Source: Streptomyces hygroscopicus (lineage in GTDB: Bacteria; Actinomycetota; Actinomycetes; Streptomycetales; Streptomycetaceae). From it: DNA of 64,000 bases. The position numbers and the translations under genes were made by a program. How positions within the stretch are numbered: the stretch's first letter is position 1; each line of letters starts with the position of its first letter. The notes beneath the pieces were generated by a model. The model worked only from the letters and a program-made list of their open reading frames with translations. It was not told where the DNA came from and searched no databases. Shown piece after piece: positions 1 through 7,759 of the stretch. The stretch is from the NCBI RefSeq assembly GCF_026168105.1, contig NZ_LBMW01000001.1, positions 1 through 64,000 on the forward strand. The letters run 5' to 3'.

Positions 1-1
1 C

Positions 2-106
2 ACCCCCCACCACCCCCACCTCGCCGCCCAACTCGACGCCCTCACGAACCCCGCCACGAAACCGGCAGCCCCCCACCTGAACCGGGATGCGGGATCGACC
101 ATGTGA
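2..106 (+). CDS. C-terminal tail of an unidentified protein (partial)
   Basis: An open frame enters the window at base 2 and ends at TGA 104-106, giving about 34 residues rich in Pro, His and Ala (it contains LAAQLDALTNPATKP). The composition suits the disordered tail of an actinobacterial protein. Too little is present to name a family, and it could be a chance frame. Confidence 0.3.
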   Translation, partial: TPHHPHLAAQLDALTNPATKPAAPHLNRDAGSTM

Positions 107-199
107 TCAGGCGGCTTCCTGTATCACGTAGCCGTGGACGACGTCGCGCCGTTCCGCGGGACGGGCTGTGCGACGGGTGAGCCGGCGGGTCATTCAGGG

Positions 200-360
200 T
201 GATGGCGGCCCACGTGATCAGGGAATCGCTCATCTCGGGCAGGCGTTCGTGGTCGCGGCAGTGCCGGCGACCGAGACGCCGCTATCGCCGACCTGCCCCT
301 GCCGTGGAACTCGGGGGTCGTCGAAGGACACGTCCATCGCAATGGGACACTCAAAGCAAC
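200..360 (+). pseudogene. ISL3-family transposase, C-terminal fragment
   Basis: One plus-strand frame reads LPLPWNSGVVEGHVHRNGTLK around 290-355. This matches the LPWSSGIVEGHVNRIKTIKR block near the end of ISL3 transposases; a second copy of that block lies on the minus strand near 30.1-30.3 kb. No start, DDE core or complete C-terminus is present. Confidence 0.75.
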
Positions 361-538
361 TCGCGCGCGGTGGGTCACTCGTGCGCCTCATTCGCGACAC
401 ACGTGCGCCCAGCCCGGCCTGGCGCGGGCGCGCGACGTACACCCCAAGGGCCTGTGCCCGCCGCGCCGTGGGTACCCGCTCTGGCGATAGCCCACATTCG
501 CAACGGAGTGACCCTCGCGCAGTTGGACGGTCACCCCG

Positions 539-1018
539 TCACGCGGGAGGCTGCGCTTGCGATGCCGCGCTAGTTGCACCCTTCGCGGCAGCCGCGACGG
601 CCGCCATGTCCCCTGCATCGCTGCGCCGCAGGACGATGATCTTCAGGATGGCGATCAGGCTTGGCCCGCACAGCACCATTGCCAGCCACCACACGTCTTT
701 CGCGACGTACACGCCAGCACCCAGCATGGCGACGCTCATGACCGCGCCCACGATGAGGCTGGTCATGCGGAGCTTGTATTGGCGGATCTCGCGCTCAGCG
801 CGGGCCTCACGTTCGGCAGCCTGCTTCTGTGCCTCCAGCTGCTTAAGGCGGATCTGATGTTCGCGCTTCAGCTGGGGCTCAAGCGCCTCGAAGGCAACCT
901 TGAGTTGTTCCGGTCCGCCCAGCGCAGCGCCCCACTTCATGGCGATTTCCAGGCCAGCAGAGATGACTGGGTCGTCGTCGCGGGGCAAGGGCATCGCGCT
1001 GCTGTTCTCCACGTTCAC
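539..1018 (-). CDS. Hypothetical coiled-coil membrane protein
   Basis: A 159-aa protein of unknown function. Residues 1-45 are soluble; residues 45-85 are charged and Gln/Glu/Arg-rich (QLEAQKQAAEREARAEREI), as in a coiled coil. Two hydrophobic segments follow at about 88-108 and 112-130, then a short Ala-rich tail. It is probably an inner-membrane protein with a cytoplasmic helical arm. Its start overlaps the stop of the upstream gene by an ATGA junction, so the two are probably co-translated. No paralogue was seen in the window. Confidence 0.7.
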   Translation of the reverse strand: MNVENSSAMPLPRDDDPVISAGLEIAMKWGAALGGPEQLKVAFEALEPQLKREHQIRLKQLEAQKQAAEREARAEREIRQYKLRMTSLIVGAVMSVAMLGAGVYVAKDVWWLAMVLCGPSLIAILKIIVLRRSDAGDMAAVAAAAKGATSAASQAQPPA

Positions 1019-1851
1019 TGCTGCGCCCCTCCGCCACCGCTTCCCGCGGGTGTGTAGTCGAGTTCGGTTGGCTCAGGTGGGGGGCCGAGGCGCATGAACA
1101 TCCTGGCCATGGTGTGTTCGATGGTTTCCTCGGCGGTGGGGGCCACTGCTTCGGCTTCCTCGGGCCCGAGTGGCTGGTCAAGCAGGCGGCCCTGCGCTGT
1201 TGAAAGCTGCTTGCCGGTTGAGCTCGCGCGCTGCCAAATCGCCACCGGAATCCCGGGGTTGTCGAAAAGCGCGGTGAGGTGTTCGACGTTGAGTCGCGGT
1301 CTGGTTTCGGATTCTGGATGTGGTCCGTCCAGCTTCGCGATGCGCTCAGTCAGCTCATCGAATGCCGCAATACGATCGCTTCCGCGTCTTCCGCTGAGCC
1401 TCTGTAGAGCCGCCGCCAGGTCGGGATTGTCCGCATCTTCGGCAGCCCCCTCGTTGGCCTGTAGAGCCCAACGGAAGCGGGTCTCAGCGCCTGATGACTC
1501 GCCATCGACCGTCATTCGCACAGCGCCAGGTGGCATCGGGCTTTCGCGGGTCAGATCACGCAAACGCCAAGTCTCGGTGAGCGCCTGCTGACGTTCTGCT
1601 TCTACCTCATCCGCCGAACTGGCTTCCTCAGCACTGGTTAACCGGGTGTCGAGCGCTTCAGCCACTTCGGTCATCTGTGGAATCCGGACGGGTACCTCGT
1701 CTCCAGCGTCGACGTACTCGTCCTGCTGTGGGAGCTCCGCAGACTTGTCACCGATCTCCTGCCTGACTTCGGCCTGCGCACCGGTGCGCTGCTTCCGACG
1801 CGACAGCCTTGGTACGAACCTGCGAATAGCCTCCACCCCCCTGCTGCCCAA
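1015..1851 (-). CDS. Hypothetical acidic protein, coupled to the downstream membrane-protein gene
   Basis: A 278-aa hydrophilic protein without signal peptide or membrane segment. A basic N-terminus (RRFVPRLSRRKQR) precedes a Glu/Ala-rich body and a Gly/Gln-rich tail. The middle (about 115-230) looks folded, including LTERIAKLDGPHPESETRPR and NVEHLTALFDNPGIPVAIWQ. I do not recognise a family. It is the first gene of a two-gene unit; its stop overlaps the next start by four bases. Codon use is typical of a real gene and opposite-strand frames here look like shadows. The start at 1851 is the longest possible and may be a little too far upstream. Confidence 0.65.
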   Translation of the reverse strand: MGSRGVEAIRRFVPRLSRRKQRTGAQAEVRQEIGDKSAELPQQDEYVDAGDEVPVRIPQMTEVAEALDTRLTSAEEASSADEVEAERQQALTETWRLRDLTRESPMPPGAVRMTVDGESSGAETRFRWALQANEGAAEDADNPDLAAALQRLSGRRGSDRIAAFDELTERIAKLDGPHPESETRPRLNVEHLTALFDNPGIPVAIWQRASSTGKQLSTAQGRLLDQPLGPEEAEAVAPTAEETIEHTMARMFMRLGPPPEPTELDYTPAGSGGGGAQQ

Positions 1852-1989
1852 CTCACCCTATACAGAGGCAAGTTGCGGACGGGAGGATTCTGGTATCACG
1901 GAGCCATCCGCCTGAGACGCCCCCGTGAAGGGGCGCCCGGTCGCGAGTTGCTGTCCGCAGATAGAAGCGCTTCCGCGCTGTGAAGCGTG

Positions 1990-2175
1990 AGTGCCCCCTA
2001 CTGTCGGCCGGGCATCTGCTCCCGTCCCGGCCGCACCGCCGCGCTGATGGACCTGTTCGCCCAACTCCCGGCCACGGTCCTCACCGACTGCTGGGCATCA
2101 GCCCCGAAACCGCGACTGCCTGGACGCAGGCCGGCGGGCAATGGGCTCGATACGCCGCTGACCTTCCCGACCGCC
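1990..2175 (+). pseudogene. C-terminal remnant of a zinc-finger recombinase-like protein
   Basis: The plus strand around 2080-2165 encodes LLGISPETATAWTQAGGQWA followed by RYAADLP. This resembles the C-terminal part of Streptomyces tyrosine-recombinase-like proteins, whose last helix pairs a LGI-x-P-x-T-A-x-x-W motif with W-x-x-YAAD. A related ending (GGTWGRYAADD) is found in the recombinase-like pseudogene near 26.0 kb. No N-terminal part is present. Confidence 0.5.
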
Positions 2176-2181
2176 CCGGGT

Positions 2182-2481
2182 TCAGGGCAGGTGCTGGCGC
2201 ACGGACGCCCAGCTTGCGAGTTGATCTTTGATCGGTCCGGGCGGCAGGCTGGGCAACAGCCGGTCGGCGTGAGCGGTGAGGTTCTTGTGACGGCGCAGGT
2301 CGCCGATCTGCTCGACCGGGAGGTCTCGCCAGCCTGCCGCGGCCGACTCCGCCCGGCGCGGCTCAAGCGAGAGCACAGCGAGGGTGTCGTTGGCCAGAGC
2401 TTCGGGGTTCCAGTCCGGGTCAGTATCGGTGCAGAGGTGTTCAATGACCCAGGTCCGAAGTGCGAATTCCTGGCTGCGCAT
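2182..2481 (-). CDS. Small hypothetical protein
   Basis: A protein of about 99 aa beginning MRSQEFALRTWVIEHL. I prefer the start at 2481 because it has an upstream GGGAGC and because the longer frame (to 2673) runs antisense through an ISL3 transposase. The protein is helical, mixed-charge and has no signal or membrane segment; conserved-looking stretches include WRDLPVEQIGDLRRHKN and LLPSLPPGPIKDQLASW. Family not recognised. It sits between recombinase and transposase remnants and may be island cargo. Confidence 0.5.
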   Translation of the reverse strand: MRSQEFALRTWVIEHLCTDTDPDWNPEALANDTLAVLSLEPRRAESAAAGWRDLPVEQIGDLRRHKNLTAHADRLLPSLPPGPIKDQLASWASVRQHLP

Positions 2482-2589
2482 ACGGGCTTGCTCCCACACA
2501 CCGTCGACGTGAAACCGACTGTTCGCCCAGGGACAGCTTGGCCCAGCGAAGATCGGGCATCGCGCGACTGTACAGACCGATAGACGTGG

Positions 2590-3172
2590 GACTGCGCAAA
2601 CGTTCTGGGACTCGCTGGTGTTCGACGGGATCGTCGAGCGGACCGTCGAGGCGGTGACGGCCGTTTTCGGCACGGTCGACGTGGCGGCAAAAGGCCAGGC
2701 GGCCGGGGCCCTCTGTCCGGACTGCAGTGGCTTGTCGGACCCGGTACACGACTCCTACCAGCGCAGACTCAGAGATCTCCCGGTCGGTGAGTTCCGGGTC
2801 GTGATCCCGTTGACGGTCCGGCGGTTCGTCTGTGGCTCGGCGGACTGCCCGCGCCGGACGTTCGCCGAGCCGTTCGCGCAGTTCACAACCCCGTACGAGC
2901 TTTTCATCACGCGGCTCAACCATGTCCTGGAGCGCGTCGGGCTCGCGCTCGCCGAGCGGGGCCGGCGCCCGGCTGGCCGGTGGCTGGTCAACTTGGCCTG
3001 TGGTCAGGGCGGATGACATTGCTGCGCAGGGTCACGCCAGTGCCGGACCCACAGCCCAACTGAGCGAGGAAGAGCGCACGGCTTTGAAGAACGTCCTGGC
3101 ACGCTGCCCGGAACCGGACACCGCCGCCGAACGCGTCCGAGACTTCGGCGAGATACACACCAACCGACTTGG
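2590..3172 (+). pseudogene. ISL3-family transposase, degraded N-terminal half
   Basis: From about 2590 the frame reads QTFWDSLVFDGIVERTVEAV, then the zinc-binding N-terminal domain (CPDCSG; later RRFVCGSADCPRRTFAEPF), the usual start of ISL3 transposases. A frameshift lies near 2960, since AGQLGLWSGRMTLLRRV continues in another frame. A deletion joins it to ERTALKNVLARCPEPDTAA, which in intact ISL3 proteins lies far downstream. The fragment ends near 3172 against an IS630 piece. The DDE core is missing. Confidence 0.8.
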
Positions 3173-3372
3173 CCAGCATCATCGCCGGGCGACAGAGCAC
3201 CGAGTTGGTACCGCCCCGGCGCACGATCTGCTGCAGCATTTGCCCCTCCTGATCGCTCAGTCTGCGCACCCGCCGAGGCTCGGCCACCGCACCTCCGGCG
3301 GTTGGACGGACGTCACCCCCCCCCCATCCAACCGCTCCCATCGTCAACCGGCGAACCCATGCGGTCACAGCA
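3172..3372 (-). pseudogene. IS630-family transposase, N-terminal fragment with terminal repeat
   Basis: Minus-strand translation gives VAEPRRVRRLSDQEGQMLQQ then IVRRGGTNSVL, closely matching the N-terminus of the IS630 copy at 6.1-7.3 kb (VAEPVRVRRLTDQEQQKLQQ). The terminal sequence GCGAACCCATGCGGTCACAGCAC at about 3352-3374 matches the IS630 ends at 7.31, 20.0 and 20.67 kb. Confidence 0.7.
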
Positions 3373-3378
3373 CCAGGG

Positions 3379-3880
3379 CCTGTACGGAGTCGTGATCAAT
3401 GGTGCGATGGATCCGGCTCCGGCTCGCTCTGCGTACCGGTACAAAGCCTGGATGGCACGACGCGAACTCCGCGATCACGAGTGGGAGTTGATCGAACCGC
3501 TTCTGCCGATCGGGCGGTTCGGGCCCTACGCCTACCGGCTGCGCGAGCAGTTCGAGGGTGTGATCTGGCGGTTTCGCACCGGCAGTCAGTGGCGGGAGAT
3601 CCCGCGTGAGTTCGGTGCTTGGCCGACGGTCCATGACCGGTTCCCCCAGTGGCGGAGCGCCGGGGTGTTCGCTGCGCCAATGGAAGCCCCGCTCACCCAC
3701 GATGTCGAGCAGTACAAGGGCCGCAACACCGTCGAGCGAGCCATCAACAAAATCAAGGCGTGGCGCGGCCTGGCAACCCGCTACGACAAGACACCGGAGC
3801 TACCTGGCGGGGCTTCAGCTGCGCAGTCCGATCACCTGGCTCCGCAGCCTCCACCCGGCCTGACCACGACTCCTTACAGG
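3379..3880 (+). mobile_element. IS5-family internally deleted element with inverted repeats
   Basis: Two near-perfect 20-bp inverted repeats (CCTGTACGGAGTCG...; one mismatch at position 7 and one near the inner end) lie at 3379-3398 and 3861-3880. They enclose a 502-bp segment carrying only the two ends of an IS5-type transposase gene. This is a deletion derivative that could move only with a transposase supplied in trans. Confidence 0.8.
3452..3860 (+). pseudogene. IS5-family transposase with central deletion
   Basis: The N-terminal part (MARRELRDHEWELIEPLLP ... FEGVIWRFRTGSQWREIP) is the usual DUF4096-like start of IS5 transposases. After about 70 residues it jumps to the C-terminal block (YKGRNTVERAINKIKAWRGL, ATRYDKTPE). 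The whole DDE catalytic centre is lost. A final frameshift occurs near 3800, because SYLAGLQLRSPITWL continues in a different frame. Confidence 0.85.
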
Positions 3881-4554
3881 TCCTGGACCCGGCGGCCCGT
3901 TGCCGAGGCGAAGCCCAGCCAGGTGTGGCGGTTGCCCCACCAACACCAGCCGACCTTCGGCGCATTGCGCCGCTCGCGCCCGTCCCGCCCCGTGCCGTTG
4001 CTGATCCAGATCGCCGGAGTACGGGCGTCCAGGGCGCCGTTCGCCTTGCGCAGCCGGGAACCGATGGTCATGAAGCAGCGGTTGCGCTCCAGGATCGCCG
4101 GCTGCTGGAGCACCCAGTGGATGCCCTCGGTGAGCAGCAGCGGGGTGCGGTCCCCTTTGGTAAGGGCGGGCAGCGCCTCTTCCGGGCTCCAGTTGGCCAT
4201 GTGGTCGCCACGATCGAGACCGGTGACGAGGTAGAGGGGAGCCTCGGGCAGCGCGGCCGCTTCGAGCGGGGCAAAGTAGTCGACATCGGGCATGTCGGTG
4301 ACAACGAAGCCCGGCTTGCCATCACGGCGGAGTAGCGGCGTGAGGGCGGAGGCAGGAGCCTGGTCTGGGTGAACAGCGAGCAGAGCACCATCGCTGGTCG
4401 CAGCAACCTCGGCGGCCCTCGCGAAGGCACGCAGCTCGGCGGCAGGCAGCCCGGCGATCTCATGCACCCCCAGCTCGATCAGACGCTCGGCCTGCACGCT
4501 CAAGTCCGGGAGTACCGGGGGAACGGTGGGGGTGACGGATATGGTTTCGGGCAC
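3874..4554 (-). CDS. DUF5701-family protein
   Basis: A 226-aa protein matching the actinobacterial DUF5701 family. Conserved parts visible are LLLTEGIHWVLQQPAILERN, RCFMTIGSRLRK and a C-terminal block with WISNGTGRDG and GNRHTWLGFASATGR. No signal peptide or membrane helix is seen; function is unknown, probably cytoplasmic. The start at 4554 has a GGGAG upstream at good spacing. The last residues and stop codon lie inside the right inverted repeat of the neighbouring IS5 derivative, so the element has altered the extreme C-terminus; the core looks whole. Confidence 0.8.
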   Translation of the reverse strand: MPETISVTPTVPPVLPDLSVQAERLIELGVHEIAGLPAAELRAFARAAEVAATSDGALLAVHPDQAPASALTPLLRRDGKPGFVVTDMPDVDYFAPLEAAALPEAPLYLVTGLDRGDHMANWSPEEALPALTKGDRTPLLLTEGIHWVLQQPAILERNRCFMTIGSRLRKANGALDARTPAIWISNGTGRDGRERRNAPKVGWCWWGNRHTWLGFASATGRRVQDL

Positions 4555-4645
4555 GATGCTCCCTGGGATAGCGATGTGGACGGGCCCAGGCTGAACGAGG
4601 CGACCCGCCGGAACATTCCCGCCGCTGCCGTCTCCACCCTTCCCG

Positions 4646-4665
4646 TGATCACGACTCCGTACAGG
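4646..4665. repeat. Solitary IS5-type terminal repeat
   Basis: TGATCACGACTCCGTACAGG is a further copy of the 20-bp IS5 terminal repeat, in the same orientation as the right end at 3861-3880. The DUF5701 gene lies between the two copies. No transposase coding sequence adjoins this copy. Confidence 0.75.
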
Positions 4666-4713
4666 CCCGAGTAGGACTCCGTTAGGTCTTCACGACGGGG
4701 CCTGTTCAGGGGC

Positions 4714-5238
4714 ATGTTGGGTTGGGTGGACACGCATGAAGTGAACCGGGTTCGTGCGAAGTTGGCGTTGTACGTGGCTGATGTGTTCGCTTCGGTGTCG
4801 CGGAAGGACCAGCGGGCCAAGGGCGACTGCTACCTGCGGGGACTGATGCTGGACGGCCGCCGCAGGTCGATCCAGGCCATGGCCGCTCGGCTGCCGGACG
4901 GCAATGAATAGAACCTGCAGCAGTTCGTGAACCAGTCCACCTGGGATCCGGTGCCGGTGCAGCGGCGGATCTGCGAACGGATGCTGCCGCTGATCGACCC
5001 GACGGCCTGGGTCATCGACGATGCGTCGGTACCCAAGGACGGAAGAATGTCGGTCGCCGTGGCCCCGCAGTACTGCGGAGCCTTGGGCAAGCGCGCCAAC
5101 TGCCAGGTCGCCGTCAGCGTCCACGCGGCCACCGACACCGCCTCCTGCCCGCTGCAGTGGCGGCTGTTCCTGCCCCAGGAATGGGACTCGGACACCGACC
5201 GCCGCACCATCACCCGCGTCCCGCGCGAAGTGCTGTGA
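4714..5238 (+). pseudogene. IS701-family transposase, 5' portion with nonsense codon
   Basis: The frame encodes VNRVRAKLALYVADVFASV, RAKGDCYLRGLMLDGRRRS and, after an in-frame TAG at 4909-4911, LQQFVNQSTWDPVPVQRR, AWVIDDASVPKDG and CGALGKRANCQVAVSVH. The TAG replaces a Gln codon expected in GNE-Q-NLQQFV. The gene stops near 5238, about 175 residues into a protein normally over 400. A first catalytic Asp is visible (IDD) but the rest of the DDE site is missing. Confidence 0.85.
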
Positions 5239-5304
5239 CCGGCAACGTTCACGGGTTTGCCATGGATGAACGGAAAGTTGGGCAGGGCGGAGCCGATGTC
5301 TGGG

Positions 5305-6096
5305 CTACTGCGCTGAGGGAGCGCGCTGTGCGGTGAGCACGGGCTGGTAGTACCCGCTGGAGGCCGGACTGTGCCAGGCGATTTTGGTGAAGCCGGCTTC
5401 AGTCACGAACTCTGTCAGCTGCGGGGGTGTCAGCGCCCAGTGGGTGGTCCGGCGGACTCGGACCTGCCAGGTGTTCTCCGCGGGGATGAGCTGGAAGTGC
5501 TCCAGGTCGTAGCGTTCGCCGTCTTCGTGCCAGTGCCACAGCTGGAAGGTGATCGCTTGGCCGTCGCGTGTTTGCGAGACCTGGGGAGGTGTCGACGTGG
5601 GTCTGGTCTGGCGCGTCTCGTTATAGGACCGGACGGTGATCACCAGCAGTCCGTCGTCTCGGAGTACCCGTCTCATGCCGAGGAGTGCCGTCCGGAGATC
5701 TTGCCCGGAGAGTAGGTGCGTGAGCGAGTTGTCCGCGCAGAGGACGACGTCGAATGACGTCTCTCTGAAAGGCAGTTGGCGCATGTCAGCCGCAGCGGCC
5801 GGAAGCCGGCTGCCACGGGCCGCCGCCTCGGCGGCGGCGCGCGCGGCGGCGACCGGACTCAGGTCGCTGCCGACGACTTGGTGCCCGGCCCGGGCCAGCC
5901 CGATGGCCTGGGTGCCGATCCCGCACGAGCAGTCCAGGACGGTGTGTGGTCCCGCGCCGAGAGATTGGCGGACGAGCCCGCCCAATACCTCGGCCTGGTA
6001 GGCCATGCTTGCGTCCCAGTCCCGGAACATCAGGTGGTAGTCGTGGGCCAAATCGTCGTAGAAATCCCGCACGGAGGGCTCAAGCATGTATCCCAC
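5305..6096 (-). CDS. Class I SAM-dependent methyltransferase
   Basis: A 263-aa cytoplasmic methyltransferase with a Rossmann fold. Motif I is VLDCSCGIGTQAIGLA (about residues 53-68), followed by the acidic loop VVGSDLSPVAAARA, motif IV FDVVLCADNSLTHLL and a post-I segment LRDDGLLVITVRSY. The N-terminus (VRDFYDDLAHDYHLMF) and the C-terminal beta-rich part resemble glycine/sarcosine-type small-molecule N-methyltransferases, but the substrate cannot be told. A shorter start at the second Met (three codons in) is equally possible. The 5' end abuts the IS630 right end near 6100, so its native promoter may be lost. Confidence 0.85.
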   Translation of the reverse strand: MGYMLEPSVRDFYDDLAHDYHLMFRDWDASMAYQAEVLGGLVRQSLGAGPHTVLDCSCGIGTQAIGLARAGHQVVGSDLSPVAAARAAAEAAARGSRLPAAAADMRQLPFRETSFDVVLCADNSLTHLLSGQDLRTALLGMRRVLRDDGLLVITVRSYNETRQTRPTSTPPQVSQTRDGQAITFQLWHWHEDGERYDLEHFQLIPAENTWQVRVRRTTHWALTPPQLTEFVTEAGFTKIAWHSPASSGYYQPVLTAQRAPSAQ

Positions 6097-6099
6097 CGT

Positions 6100-7333
6100 A
6101 GTGCGTGGTCGCCGGGGAGTGCGGACAGTTCAGGAGCGGCTGCCTGACTTCGGCCGCCCCAGCGGATGCCCTTCTCGCTGCGGATACGGGCACATTCGCG
6201 GCGTTGGGCGGCCAGCACGTCGGGGTGGCGGGCGTTCGCGTTGCGCCAGCGGAGGTAGGCGTGAAGGGCTCGGGTCTGCGCGGTGTGGTTGCGATGGTTG
6301 GAGTTAGCGATGGTGAACTGCCGCAGCGGTCCGAAGTGAGCCTCGATCGGGTCGGCCCAGGACGCATAGGTCGGGGTGAAGCACAGCTCGACCCGGTTCT
6401 TCTTTGCCCAGCGCCGGAGGGTCTCGCCCTTGTGGGCGGACAGATTGTCCAGGATGACGTAGATCGGGGCGCCGTCCGGCCGGGCCGCCCGGATTGGCCT
6501 CAGCGCAGTCAGGGTGTTCGCGGCCCCTTTCTTGCGCCGGTTGCCGCCCCAGAGCGTGTCGTCGCCCACCGAGTAGCAACCGTGAAAGTAGCGCACCCCG
6601 TGAGTACGGTGATAGGTCGCGGGATGCCGCTCGGGCCGACCCTGTTCGGCCCAGCACGATCCGGCGGTGGGCCTGAGCCGAGCGGGCCGAACTCGTCGAA
6701 CGCGAACACACGGTCCGGGAAGTGCTCCAGCACGTGCTCGATCCGGTCGAGCTTGGCGTCGCGCTCGGGGTCGGGGGATTCCTTCCAGGTCTTGGTGCGC
6801 TGGAAGGTGACGCCGCGTCGGGCGACAGGCACCGTAACGCCTCGCGGCCGATCCGGATCACACGGCCGTGTACGCGGCACAGGTAGGCGGCGAGTTTGCG
6901 GAGGGACCAGCGGGCGAAGGGCTGCCCGAGATTGGTCGGGCGGGTGGTGGCCGTCTGGACGACGAAGTCCTCCTCGTCAGGACCGAGCAGGCGGGGACGG
7001 CCTCCCGCCCACCGAGGGTCCAAGCAGGCCAGACCTATCTCGTTGAACCGGTGGATCACATCCCGGACCATGTCCTCATCGGCCTGCACCAACTTCGCGG
7101 TCACCGGCACCCGGTTCCCGCCAGCCGAGGCCAGCAACATCATCGCGCGCCGGTAACGCACCGCACGGGTGCTGCCCCGGCGCACGATCTGCTGCAGTTT
7201 CTGCTGCTCCTGGTCAGTCAACCTGCGCACACGGACAGGCTCAGCCACCACACCCCCAGCGGTAAGATCGGACGTCACCGCGCATCCCACCGCTCGGACA
7301 CCCAACCCGGCGAACCTACGTGGTCAGAGCACT
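6100..7333 (-). mobile_element. IS630-family element with frameshifted transposase
   Basis: The element runs from about 6100 (TAGTGC) to the terminal repeat GCGAACCTACGTGGTC...CACTA ending at 7333. It encodes a single IS630-type transposase on the minus strand in three different frames: N-terminal helix-turn-helix part, middle, and DDE C-terminal half. It is about 1.2 kb, the usual size, but inactive as read. Confidence 0.8.
6120..7305 (-). pseudogene. IS630-family transposase, at least two frameshifts
   Basis: The N-terminus (VRRLTDQEQQKLQQIVRRG, then RRAMMLLASAGGNRVPVTA and KLVQADEDMVRDVIHRFN) is a helix-turn-helix domain. Frame changes follow near 6860 and 6650, through HVLEHFPDRVFAFDEFGPL, into the catalytic part HGCYSVGDDTLWG, PIYVILDNLSAHKG and FTPTYASWADPIEAHFGPL. 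The DDE residues are present: FDEFG, LDNLSAHK and the Glu of DPIEAHF. A partial near-identical copy is at 19.5-20.0 kb. Confidence 0.85.
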
Positions 7334-7384
7334 AGGTGAAGACCACCGACGCGTACGTAGTGCCGCCACGGTGAAAGTTGGTCC

Positions 7385-7759
7385 ATGAGCACTTACATGG
7401 ATCGCCCGGAGATCGTTTTGTGGGTACGGCATGCGGACGGCCGGTGGTCGCCCAGGACGGTCTGGGTGGTGGTGCTCAGCGGGGAGGCTTATGTCCGCTC
7501 GGCTTTCGGCCGGCGCAGTGCCTGGTACCGCCGGGTCCTACGGCATGTGGACACGGAGGTGGAGGTGGCCGGGGTCCGGCTGTCCGTCACCCTCCGACCG
7601 GTGGATGACCCCGAAATCGTCCAGCGCGTCTCCGGTGCCTACCGGGCCAAGTACGGGTTGAGCTGGCCCGGCCCCGTGGAGTCGATGAACCGGCCCGAGT
7701 CCGCGGCCACCACCATGCGGCTAACGAATGTCGGGCAGGTCTCGCAGTTGTCTGCGTGA
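7385..7759 (+). CDS. DUF2255-family protein
   Basis: A 124-aa protein resembling the DUF2255 family, small beta-barrel proteins related in fold to flavin/F420-binding split barrels. The signature is visible: WSPRTVWVVVLSGEAYVRSA, then GRRSAWYRRVL, then EVEVAGVRLSVTLRPV. No signal peptide. It converges on the large LAL regulator and the two stop regions overlap by 39 bp. Ligand and role are unknown. Confidence 0.75.
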   Translation: MSTYMDRPEIVLWVRHADGRWSPRTVWVVVLSGEAYVRSAFGRRSAWYRRVLRHVDTEVEVAGVRLSVTLRPVDDPEIVQRVSGAYRAKYGLSWPGPVESMNRPESAATTMRLTNVGQVSQLSA

